From: an uncultured beta proteobacterium
GTDB taxonomy: Bacteria > Pseudomonadota > Gammaproteobacteria > Burkholderiales > Burkholderiaceae_C
Assembly (NCBI GenBank): GCA_903960915.1
Contig: CAJCCO010000109.1
Coordinates: forward strand, 1 to 64,000
Direction of reading: 5' to 3'
DNA length: 64,000 bases
Positions 1 through 7,647 of this stretch are shown piece after piece (within the stretch, counting starts at the first letter, position 1; the number at the start of each line of letters is the position of its first letter). Under the pieces are notes generated by a model. The model was not told where the DNA came from. It saw nothing but the letters and a program-made list of their open reading frames with translations, and did not search any database. The translations under genes were made by a program, and so were the position numbers.

Positions 1-1
1 C

Positions 2-979
2 GCGCTGCTCAGCGCCGTGCCCAAGCGCGTCAAACAGCCGATTCCAATGGCGGTATTTTTCATTTACCTGCTGGTCTACAGCTCGCTGAACGCCCTGCCC
101 AGCCTGATCCATCTGGGCTGGATCGAGCCCCATCCGATCGTGTTGTTTAGCAATTTGGCGCATACCGTGCTGGACGGTATCGTGATGTTTGTGATGCTGC
201 AGATCCGCGCCCGCGCCATGCGCAAGACTCAGATACAGAACACCCTGGACCTACAAAGCAGCCAGCAGCAGGCCAAGGCTGAAAAGCGCCACCGAGAAGA
301 ACAAAGCCAGCTCTTTGCGATGCTGGCACACGAGATGAAAACCCCGCTGGCCACGCTACGCATGTGGATGGAGGCGGGACAGCTCAAGCCCGAGGCCATG
401 GAGCGTGCGATTGCCGACATGAACGCCGTCATCGAGCTCTGTGTGCACACCGGGCAACTGGCCGACCAGGGCCTGCAGCCCGACTGGCAGGCCGTTGATC
501 CACTGGCGTTGACGCGGGCATCCCGTGAGAGTTGTCGAAGCCCGACCCGGGTGGATCTGGACCTGCCCGAACGCGCCGATCTGCTGGCAGTCGATGCACA
601 GATGCTGTCCATCGTGTTGGGCAATCTGCTGGACAACGCCTGCAAGTACAGCGCACCCGACAGCCGTATCACTCTCATGCTAAGGGCAACGACCGAAGAC
701 GATCGCGCCGGCTGGTGCTGGCAGGTGAGCAACCAGGTCGGTAAGGCTGGCTTGCCCGATGCTGGGCGCCTTTTTGAAAAGTATTACCGCAGCCCCCAGG
801 CGCAACGCGTTTCCGGCTCAGGGCTGGGGCTGTTTCTGGTCAAGGGCTTGCTGGACTTGATGCAGGGCCGCATTGGGTACGAGGTGCGGGGACAGCAGGT
901 CATTTTCAGCGTGTGGTTGCCGCTGGAGCCACACGGCTTGCAAGCAGTGCCTGGACCTCAAAAGCTCATGGCACGTTAG
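2..979 (+). CDS. Sensor histidine kinase, 5' partial
   Basis: This is the C-terminal part of a membrane-bound two-component sensor kinase. The frame stays open to the left edge, so the GTG at 17 given in the ORF track is probably internal and the true start lies outside. Counting from that GTG, hydrophobic segments occupy about residues 11-35 and 40-62. A coiled linker follows, then the HisKA H-box (LAHEMKTPLATL, His about 105), the N-box (LLDNACKYS, about 204-212) and the G-box (GSGLGLFLVKG, about 267-277). The kinase should autophosphorylate on the H-box histidine and pass phosphate to the response regulator encoded 75 bases downstream on the same strand. The input signal cannot be read because the sensor part is missing. 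HATPase and HisKA assignments are firm. Confidence 0.93.
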   Translation, partial: ALLSAVPKRVKQPIPMAVFFIYLLVYSSLNALPSLIHLGWIEPHPIVLFSNLAHTVLDGIVMFVMLQIRARAMRKTQIQNTLDLQSSQQQAKAEKRHREEQSQLFAMLAHEMKTPLATLRMWMEAGQLKPEAMERAIADMNAVIELCVHTGQLADQGLQPDWQAVDPLALTRASRESCRSPTRVDLDLPERADLLAVDAQMLSIVLGNLLDNACKYSAPDSRITLMLRATTEDDRAGWCWQVSNQVGKAGLPDAGRLFEKYYRSPQAQRVSGSGLGLFLVKGLLDLMQGRIGYEVRGQQVIFSVWLPLEPHGLQAVPGPQKLMAR

Positions 980-1053
980 GTTTTGTTGGTTGTGTTGCAT
1001 AAAAAGTCGCAACATGGCCAGCATCGGCACTTGGATCACACCTGAAAACTACC

Positions 1054-1749
1054 ATGCAAGACATCGCCCTCAAGATTCTGGTGGTCGAAGACAACGACGC
1101 GCTGCGCGAGGCCACACTGGCTTTCTTGCAAAACGAGGGGCACTACGTGCGGGGTGTCGCACAGGCCGAAGAAATCGACGAACTGCCTGGGGGTTTCGTA
1201 CCTGATGTGTATGTGATCGACCTGAACCTGCCCGACGAAGATGGACTAAGCTTGACCCGGCGACTGCGTGCAGCACACCCTAATGTGGGCATCGTCATCA
1301 CCACAGCGCGCACACAGATTGGCGAGAAGGTGTTGGGCTATGGCAGTGGTGCAGACCTCTACCTGAGCAAACCAGTACACCCGCGCGAACTGATGGCCGG
1401 CATAAGCGCTCTGGGAAAACGTGTGCGTACCATCGGCCTGCAAACGAAGGCCATGGTGCTCGATCTGAAGCGCATGGTGCTCATCGGCCCAGAAACCCAG
1501 GTGGAAATAACGGCCAGCGATGCGCTGGTGCTAAGCGCCCTAGCGCGTGCGCCCGGTCACAAACTCGAACGCTGGCAAATTGCCGAAATTGTGCGTGGAA
1601 CGGATACCGATACACCTTCGGCCGCCACCCTGGAAATGCGCATCAGCCGCCTGCGAAAAAAGCTCGCAGCGGTTGGCGCGCCTGCACCCCACATCAAGGC
1701 CGTGCACAAGGTCGGCTACACCCTGTGCACGCCGGTGGTAATGCAATAA
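1054..1749 (+). CDS. OmpR/PhoB-family response regulator
   Basis: A 231-residue two-domain response regulator. The receiver domain (about 7-120) shows the acidic pair in VVEDND (13-14), the phospho-acceptor Asp56 in VIDLNLPDEDG, Thr in ITTAR and Lys106 in YLSKP. The C-terminal half (about 130-231) is a winged-helix DNA-binding domain, with LEMRISRLRKKL as recognition helix and the typical ending IKAVHKVGYTL. It follows the histidine kinase in the same direction and is presumably its partner. Target genes are not evident. The ATG start places the first receiver beta strand at the expected position. Confidence 0.95.
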   Translation: MQDIALKILVVEDNDALREATLAFLQNEGHYVRGVAQAEEIDELPGGFVPDVYVIDLNLPDEDGLSLTRRLRAAHPNVGIVITTARTQIGEKVLGYGSGADLYLSKPVHPRELMAGISALGKRVRTIGLQTKAMVLDLKRMVLIGPETQVEITASDALVLSALARAPGHKLERWQIAEIVRGTDTDTPSAATLEMRISRLRKKLAAVGAPAPHIKAVHKVGYTLCTPVVMQ

Positions 1750-2130
1750 CCCTGCCGTCTCAAAGGGGTCAATTCAACCGATCGGCAGACCAAGAGAACA
1801 TCAAAACATCAGTCGACAGCAAGCTACAACTCAGTTCATCATCAATCCGTTGTGATGTTGACATTTTTGACGGCCTATTTGTGCTCATGATCATTATTCT
1901 TGTTGTTGAGGCTGCTATTTGGTGCCGCCATGTAACTGGAAATTCGGATCAAATTGATTGCCTGCGCCAACGAAGCAACGATGCGCCTCCTCACACTTAT
2001 AGGACCACGCAACATGCAATCCATCACATGCGAAACCTGCTGGACTTGTGAGAGCTGGTTCCCGCCACGCCGGTTATTGGCGCCCTTCTCGCTTAAATGC
2101 CACCTGGTTGGCAACCGCCAAATTTTCAAC
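1750..2130. other. Intergenic region without a recognised gene
   Basis: About 380 bases between the response regulator and the convergent alpha/beta hydrolase. It is more AT-rich than the flanking genes. The ORFs the track lists here (for example 1725-2051 and 1954-2151) have no recognisable domain, no good ribosome binding site and low-quality composition. No RNA gene, clear terminator hairpin or repeat was seen. Confidence 0.5.
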
Positions 2131-2916
2131 CTACCCCGAATGCCGCAGTAAAAAATCTCGCACCGCGGCAAAAGACGCTTCCCGCATTTCTTCAAAGTAG
2201 CCATGCCGGGCGCCGGGCAGCAGGTGCAGTTCTGCACCGGCAATGCGCTGTGCCAGCAGGTGGGCATTGCTGGTCAGGTTGACCTGGTCGTCGGTGCCGT
2301 GAATGACCAGCGTGGGGTGGGTGATGCCGGGCAAGTTGTCCCACGCGTTGTGGTCTTCGCTGGCCTGGTAGTGCAGGCGGCGGGCATGGGCCGGCAAGGG
2401 AGCGGCCCACAGCGCGGCTATTTCATCGGCCAACGCCCGGTTGGCAGCAATCCATGCAGGCGTGAACGAGGTTTCCAGCAAGGCCACCACATCCGCGCTG
2501 CGCAGCGCTTTATCCACTGCGGCCGGCCGTTGCACGCCGTGGGCATTGCCTGGCGTGGTGGCGCCCAGCACCAGCGCCCTTAGCCTGTGCGGGTGGTCAA
2601 TGGCCAACCATTGCGCCACGCGGCCGCCCATGGAAATGCCATAAACGTGCGCCTGGGCCACCTCTAAATCGTCCAGCACAGCGATGGCATCGGCGGCAAA
2701 ACCGCGTGTGCTGTAGGCGGGGGCGGGGGGTTTATCGCTCTGACCGGTGCCCCGGTAGTCCCACACGATGACCTGAAACTGCGTGGCAAAGTCTTGCGCC
2801 ACACGCGTCCACTCGCGGTGGTCGCAGCATTGCCCGGCCAGCAGCAGCAGCGCCGGTCCCCTGCCGTGAGACTCGTAATACAGTTGGGCGCCGTCGGCGC
2901 TGTGGGCAATGGGCAT
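2131..2916 (-). CDS. Alpha/beta-fold hydrolase
   Basis: A 261-residue alpha/beta hydrolase of the 3-oxoadipate enol-lactonase/haloperoxidase-like group. It shows the oxyanion region (LLLAGQ, about 24-29), the conserved DYRGTGQSD block (about 53-61), the nucleophile elbow GISMGG with Ser95, the acid region HGTDDQV and the C-terminal catalytic His in GARHGYF. All catalytic elements are intact and the length is normal, so it is probably an active esterase, lactonase or C-C hydrolase. The substrate cannot be told. It is transcribed divergently from the dehydrogenase pair at 3086-5551, so a shared role is possible but not shown. Confidence 0.88.
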   Translation of the reverse strand: MPIAHSADGAQLYYESHGRGPALLLLAGQCCDHREWTRVAQDFATQFQVIVWDYRGTGQSDKPPAPAYSTRGFAADAIAVLDDLEVAQAHVYGISMGGRVAQWLAIDHPHRLRALVLGATTPGNAHGVQRPAAVDKALRSADVVALLETSFTPAWIAANRALADEIAALWAAPLPAHARRLHYQASEDHNAWDNLPGITHPTLVIHGTDDQVNLTSNAHLLAQRIAGAELHLLPGARHGYFEEMREASFAAVRDFLLRHSG

Positions 2917-3085
2917 CGTGTCTAAAAGTTCAAATCAAGCAGCAGCATACCAATCAATTTTAAAAATTGCATCCCTACCCCCGGCTGAATTCCCCCCTAA
3001 ACTGGCAGAATCATGACCGGCTTAGGCGCCAGTTGTGGCGCACGCACCGCTTGGTGAAACACCTTCCATTTTGTAGAGACTCAAC

Positions 3086-4015
3086 ATGACAACACACGCT
3101 TTGAAAATCGGTTTTATTGGCTTGGGCGCTTTGGGCGAGGGCCTTTGCAACAACCTGGTAAAGGCCGGCTACTCGGTCACGGTCAACGACCTGAACAAAG
3201 ACCTGGCGCAGCGCCTGCTGGCGGGTGGCGCCCAGTGGTCGGACGATGTGGCGGGCACCTGCCGCGATGCGGACGTGGTGATCACCGTATTGCCGTCGCC
3301 CGCTATTTCGCGCAAAGTGGTTGAAGGCGCCGGCGGCGTGTTTGACAACCTGAAGGCCGGCGGCACCTGGATTGAGATGAGCACCACCGACATGGAAGAC
3401 CTGCTGCGCCTGGCCGATGTGGCCAAAACCAAAGGCCTCACCGTGCTGGAATGCCCCGTCACCGGCGGCGTGCACCTGGCCAATTCAGGCGAAATCACCG
3501 TGCTGGTGGGCGGCGAGCAATCCACCTTTGACCGTGTCTCAAACGTGCTGAGCACCATGGGCGGCGAGATCATTTACATGGGCAAGATGGGCTACGCCTC
3601 GGTCGTGAAGGTAGTGACCAACATGCTGGCCTTTATTCACCTGATTGCAGCCGGCGAAGCCATGATGCTGCCCGCCAAATACGGCGTGGACCCTGATGCC
3701 ACCTACCGCGCCATTCGCGCCAGCTCAGGCAACAGCTTTGTGCATGAGACCGAGTCCAAGCTGGTGCTCTCGGGCAGCTACAACGTCAAGTTCACCATGG
3801 ACCTGGCCTGTAAAGATCTGGGCCTGGTCAACGGCATTGCCGAAAAAATTGGCGTGCCGCTGGAGCTGGGCTCCATGGCGCAACAAATCTTCCGCCGTGC
3901 GCGCGGTCTGTACGGCAGCCAGGCGCAGTCGCCTGAAGTGGTGCGCATGATTGAGCAGGCCTGCGGCCTGGAGTTGCGCGCCCCGGGTTACCCCACCGAG
4001 CTGGTAGCTGAATAA
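3086..4015 (+). CDS. NAD(P)-dependent beta-hydroxyacid dehydrogenase (3-hydroxyisobutyrate dehydrogenase family)
   Basis: A 309-residue member of the 3-hydroxyisobutyrate/tartronate-semialdehyde reductase family. The N-terminal Rossmann motif GFIGLGALGEGL (9-20) binds the dinucleotide. The substrate motif appears as ECPVTGGVH, and the catalytic lysine lies in SVVKVVTNM. The C-terminal all-alpha domain is complete. Known family members oxidise 3-hydroxyacids or reduce 2-hydroxy-3-oxoacids. An aldehyde dehydrogenase gene starts 30 bases downstream, so the two probably act in sequence on an alcohol and its aldehyde. The actual substrate is unknown. Confidence 0.92.
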   Translation: MTTHALKIGFIGLGALGEGLCNNLVKAGYSVTVNDLNKDLAQRLLAGGAQWSDDVAGTCRDADVVITVLPSPAISRKVVEGAGGVFDNLKAGGTWIEMSTTDMEDLLRLADVAKTKGLTVLECPVTGGVHLANSGEITVLVGGEQSTFDRVSNVLSTMGGEIIYMGKMGYASVVKVVTNMLAFIHLIAAGEAMMLPAKYGVDPDATYRAIRASSGNSFVHETESKLVLSGSYNVKFTMDLACKDLGLVNGIAEKIGVPLELGSMAQQIFRRARGLYGSQAQSPEVVRMIEQACGLELRAPGYPTELVAE

Positions 4016-4045
4016 GTTGTACGTTCTCCATTTCTAAGGTCTGCC

Positions 4046-5551
4046 ATGCATTCACTGAGTCACCAGGACTGGCTTGAAGAAGCCAAACACCTGAACATTG
4101 CCACCGGTTTGTTTCTGGACGGGCAGTATGTGCCGTCGCAAGACGGGGCCACGTTTGACTGCATCAACCCAGCCGATGGCTCGCTGATTGCAAAAATGGC
4201 CAAAGGCCAGGCCGCCGATGTGGACGCCGCCGTTGCCAGTGGCCTGCGGGCCTGGAACGACCGACGCTGGCGCGGCCTCGCCCCCCGGGCCCGCATGCAG
4301 GTGCTTTACAAGTTTGCCGACCTGATTGAGCAGCACGCCAATGAGCTGGCCTTGCTGGAAACGCTGGACATGGGCAAACCCATCAGCGATGTGCTGAACA
4401 TCGACCTGCCGGAAGTCACCAAAACCATTCGCTACTTTGCCGAGTGCATCGACAAAATGGAAGGCGCCGTCACGCACACCGCGCCTGAAGCCCTGCACCT
4501 CATCCTGCATGAGCCGCTGGGGGTGGTGGCTGCCATCACGCCGTGGAACTACCCCATGCTGATGGCCATCTGGAAGGTGGCACCGATTCTGGCTGCGGGC
4601 AACTGCGTGGTGCTCAAGCCGGCCGAGCAAGCGCCGCTGAGTTGCACCAAGCTGGCGCAACTGTTTGTAGAAGCGGGTGGCCCGGCCGGGGTGTTCAATG
4701 TGGTCAACGGCCTGGGGCCCGAGGCGGGCAAAGCGCTGGCTTTGCACCCCGATGTGATCAAGCTGTCGTTCACCGGTTCCACCGCCGTGGGCAAGCTGCT
4801 GCTGGGCTATGCCGGGCAGTCCAACATGAAGCGCGTGGCGCTGGAGACGGGTGGCAAAAGCCCGCAGATTTTCCTGTCCGACCTGTACGACCTGGACGCT
4901 GCCGTGGACCGCGCTGTGGGCGGCATTTATGACAACGCCGGCCAGGTCTGCAACGCCGGTTCGCGACTGCTGGTGCACCGTGACCTGCACGACGAGTTCG
5001 TCAAACGCTTCATCGCCCGCACCGCACAAACCTACGTGCCGGGCGACCCCCTGAACCCCGCCACCACGCTGGGCCCCTTGGTCAGCCATGCACAGCAAAG
5101 AAATGTGCAGGGCCGCATTCAGCGCGGGCTGCAAGAAGGTGCGCAACTGGTCATGGGCCGTGAAACCTTACCCGCACAGTTTGCCGCTGGTGCCTATGTG
5201 TGCCCTACCCTGCTGGTGTGCGCGCGGGCTGACTTGAGCGTGGTGCAAGAAGAAATTTTTGGCCCAGTCACCACGGTGCTCAGTTTTGAGACCGACGAAG
5301 AAGCCCTTGCCCTGGCCAACGACTCCGTCTACGGCCTGGCCGCCTCGGTATGGACGCGCGACCTGAAAAAAGCCAACCACTTTGTACGCGAACTAGAAGC
5401 CGGCGTGGTTTGGGTCAACTGCTTCGGCGACGGCGACATGACCCAGCCATTTGGCGGCTACAAACAGTCCGGCAACTCGCGCGACAAACACATGATGAGC
5501 CTGTTGTCTTACACCCAAAGCAAGTCAGCCTGGTTCAACATGGGGGCTTGA
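4046..5551 (+). CDS. Aldehyde dehydrogenase (NAD(P)+), ALDH superfamily
   Basis: A 501-residue aldehyde dehydrogenase of ordinary length. It has the cofactor segment ITPWNYP (about 164-170) and KPAEQAP, the glycine motif FTGSTAVGK (about 242-250), the general base Glu267 in LETGGKSP and the nucleophile Cys302 in GQVCNAGSR. It most resembles the betaine aldehyde/gamma-aminobutyraldehyde/phenylacetaldehyde group, but the substrate cannot be fixed from motifs. It follows the hydroxyacid dehydrogenase by 30 bases on the same strand and probably shares its transcript. The gene ends before an inverted-repeat element at 5597-5712. Confidence 0.92.
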   Translation: MHSLSHQDWLEEAKHLNIATGLFLDGQYVPSQDGATFDCINPADGSLIAKMAKGQAADVDAAVASGLRAWNDRRWRGLAPRARMQVLYKFADLIEQHANELALLETLDMGKPISDVLNIDLPEVTKTIRYFAECIDKMEGAVTHTAPEALHLILHEPLGVVAAITPWNYPMLMAIWKVAPILAAGNCVVLKPAEQAPLSCTKLAQLFVEAGGPAGVFNVVNGLGPEAGKALALHPDVIKLSFTGSTAVGKLLLGYAGQSNMKRVALETGGKSPQIFLSDLYDLDAAVDRAVGGIYDNAGQVCNAGSRLLVHRDLHDEFVKRFIARTAQTYVPGDPLNPATTLGPLVSHAQQRNVQGRIQRGLQEGAQLVMGRETLPAQFAAGAYVCPTLLVCARADLSVVQEEIFGPVTTVLSFETDEEALALANDSVYGLAASVWTRDLKKANHFVRELEAGVVWVNCFGDGDMTQPFGGYKQSGNSRDKHMMSLLSYTQSKSAWFNMGA

Positions 5552-5596
5552 TAGGGGCTGAAAGCCGTGGCGATCTATGCTGAACAGCCAACAACC

Positions 5597-5712
5597 TGGA
5601 TTGCCGCGCTTGCGCTCGCAATGACGAAGCGTTGGGCTAGCGGCGCTTTGATAACCTCAACAGTCTCGTCACTCAATAACAGCCGTCATCGCGAGCGAAG
5701 CGTGGCGATCCA
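5597..5712. repeat. Pair of inverted REP-like repeats
   Basis: Two copies of a roughly 30-base element lie in opposite orientation between convergent genes. 5597-5626 reads, on the minus strand, CGTCATTGCGAGCGCAAGCG followed by CGGCAATCCA. 5684-5712 reads CGTCATCGCGAGCGAAGCGT followed by GGCGATCCA. A partial copy (GCCGTGGCGATCTATG) lies at 5563-5578. The copies can pair into a long stem with a loop of about 57 bases. Elements with the core GTCATTGCGAGCG are widespread intergenic repeats in bacteria. A role in transcript ending or stability is inferred. Confidence 0.75.
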
Positions 5713-5744
5713 TGGGGGCGTAACTGGCCTAGGCCGCCCCCACC

Positions 5745-6836
5745 TCAAATCGTAATCACCAGCTTGCCGAAGTGTTTTCGGGTCTTGAAGTCTTGTTGCG
5801 CTTGCACCAGGTCTTTGAGCGCATAGGTGGCGCTGAGCAAGGGTTTGAGCAGGCCGCGTTCTACGTAATCGACAATTTGCAAAGACTCGGCTTGCGAGCC
5901 CATGGTGGCGCCCAGGATGCTCAGGTGTTTGAGGTAAATCTTGCGCCAGTCCAGCGTCACCATGGCGCCGGCTATGGCGCCGGCGGTGACGTAGCGGCCG
6001 CCGTCGCACAGCAATTCCAGCAACTGCGGCACTTGCTCGCCGGCCACCAGGTCGGCCACCACATCTACGCTGGCACGGCCCAGTTGTTGTTGCAGTTGCC
6101 CCGCCAGGTCGGGCTCGCCCCTGAACATGACGGCGGCCACGTCCAGGCCTTGCAGCGCAGGCGCCTTGTCTTGCCCAATGATGACGGCCACGCGGGCGCC
6201 GCGGATGCGCGCGAGTTGCACCAGGGCCGAGCCGACACCGCCCGAAGCGCCGGGCACCAGCAGGGTCTCACCCGCTGCTAATTGGGCGCGGTTGAGCATG
6301 TGCTGGGCCGTCATGTAGGAGGTCATGAAGGTGGCGAGTTCAGCGTCGCTCAAGGGGGAGTTGACGGCGTGGGCATTGCTGTCAGGCAGGCACAGGTACT
6401 GCGCAAAGCCGCCGTCAAACTCGCTGCCCAGGTAGGTGGCCTGGAACAAAGACGCCGGGCCTGCGACTGGCGCGTACAGCGTGGGGTTGACCATGACGCG
6501 CTGGCCCAGGCGCTCTGGCGGCACGCCCTGCCCCAGCGCCACAATGCGGCCCACGGCATCCATGCCCTGAATGCGCGGAAAGGTGAACGCGCTGCCCTGC
6601 CAGCCGGCCTCTTCGCTGGCGCCGTAAGCGCCTTCGCGGGTCCAGACATCGGTGTTGTTGACGCCACACGCTCCCACTTCAATCAGCACCTGGTGCGGGC
6701 CGGGCGTGGGCACGGGCACATCGTCGCGGTACTGGAGTTTGTCTGTACTGCCAAAACCGGTGAGCAGCATGGCCCGCATGTGGGTGGGAGTGTGCGTAGG
6801 CATGTGGGTGGGAATGTGTTGTGAGGTGCTGGACAT
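5745..6836 (-). CDS. Zinc-type alcohol dehydrogenase/quinone oxidoreductase family protein (MDR)
   Basis: A 363-residue medium-chain dehydrogenase/reductase. The GroES-like domain shows GACGVNNTDVW and a GxDxxG-type segment (IQGMDAVGRIV). The nucleotide-binding fold shows PGASGGVGSALVQLA. Zinc-ligand cysteines typical of classical alcohol dehydrogenases are not evident, which favours an NADPH:quinone-reductase-type enzyme. The first 19 residues are a low-complexity Thr-His-Met-Pro repeat coded by a near-perfect DNA repeat; the conserved fold begins at MRAMLLTGFGS, so the start may be at about 6779. It lies 12 bases after the Fe-S protein gene and is probably the last gene of the sox transcript. 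Substrate unknown. Confidence 0.85.
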   Translation of the reverse strand: MSSTSQHIPTHMPTHTPTHMRAMLLTGFGSTDKLQYRDDVPVPTPGPHQVLIEVGACGVNNTDVWTREGAYGASEEAGWQGSAFTFPRIQGMDAVGRIVALGQGVPPERLGQRVMVNPTLYAPVAGPASLFQATYLGSEFDGGFAQYLCLPDSNAHAVNSPLSDAELATFMTSYMTAQHMLNRAQLAAGETLLVPGASGGVGSALVQLARIRGARVAVIIGQDKAPALQGLDVAAVMFRGEPDLAGQLQQQLGRASVDVVADLVAGEQVPQLLELLCDGGRYVTAGAIAGAMVTLDWRKIYLKHLSILGATMGSQAESLQIVDYVERGLLKPLLSATYALKDLVQAQQDFKTRKHFGKLVITI

Positions 6837-6848
6837 GGAGCGCCGTCC

Positions 6849-7631
6849 TTAAACCGGCCCCATACCCGTTGGCACCGGTGGGTGACTGGCCAGAAAAGCC
6901 TGCATGTGAAACTGCTGGTGCTCGCGGTGGTAGCGGTACGGCGTCCCCTGGGGACAGGCCTGGCGCGACTGGCACCCATTCTGATGGCAGGCCTGCCCGG
7001 CGGGCTGGTGCACATGGTTCACACACGCCTGCAACTGAAAGCCACCCTGACTGAACGCCTGCACCGGACAGGCGGCTAGGCAGGGTTGGCCGTCGCAGGC
7101 CACGCAAATGTCGGTGGGTATGGTTCGCGTGTTGTCCGTGGCAACGGTTGCCTCAGGTGGCGACGACTGGGCCAGATCAGCGGTGGCAATGGAGGGCAAG
7201 GCCAACGCAAATCGGTAGGCGTGCCACAGACCGTAGGTGGCGTGCATGCGCAGCATCAGCGGGCTGGCCTGCAGGGGTTCGGCGCGCGCTGCCCAGGTTT
7301 GAAACGGGTGGTACGGTGGCGGCCCGAAAGGAAACAGGGCCAGGCCGCCCCAGCGCTGGGCCAGGGCCTCGCCCACATGGCGACTCCAGCGGTCCAGCGG
7401 GTCAGGCAGGCCGTCCTGAAAAAATGCCGAGGCCTTGAAAAGGGGCCAAAAGCCGGAGCCGGCCACCCCCACCATCCAGACCACGGCCGGCGCTTGACCA
7501 CTTGGCGAACTGGGAGAGCTGGGAGAGCTGGGCAAGCTTGGCAACACTTCATCAGCCGTGGGCCGCCAACCACCGCGCAGCACCAGCCCAAAGGGGCTTA
7601 ATGCGGCTTGCAGTTCTTGGCGGGTAGGCAT
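6849..7631 (-). CDS. 4Fe-4S protein with a possible CblC/QueG-like N-terminal domain
   Basis: A 260-residue protein with eight cysteines in two groups near the C-terminus: Cys176/179/184/188 (CVACDGQPCLAACP) and Cys203/215/220/226 (ending CQSRQACP). These could hold two [4Fe-4S] clusters. The N-terminal 150 residues contain DPLDRWSRHVGEAL and the block RMHATYGLWHAYRFALALP. To my eye these resemble segments of the cobalamin-binding fold of MMACHC (CblC) and of QueG-type reductases, but this is inference from memory. A Ser-Pro-rich stretch (about 31-45) is coded by a short tandem DNA repeat. The gene sits between hyuA-like and MDR genes downstream of sarcosine oxidase, in a neighbourhood containing a corrinoid methyltransferase. 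Confidence 0.75.
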   Translation of the reverse strand: MPTRQELQAALSPFGLVLRGGWRPTADEVLPSLPSSPSSPSSPSGQAPAVVWMVGVAGSGFWPLFKASAFFQDGLPDPLDRWSRHVGEALAQRWGGLALFPFGPPPYHPFQTWAARAEPLQASPLMLRMHATYGLWHAYRFALALPSIATADLAQSSPPEATVATDNTRTIPTDICVACDGQPCLAACPVQAFSQGGFQLQACVNHVHQPAGQACHQNGCQSRQACPQGTPYRYHREHQQFHMQAFLASHPPVPTGMGPV

Positions 7632-7647
7632 ATGGCAGCCTGTGGCG

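Noticed and set aside
1875-2267. 130-residue minus-strand ORF after the hydrolase
   Set aside because: It overlaps the hydrolase gene and has no ribosome binding site or domain.
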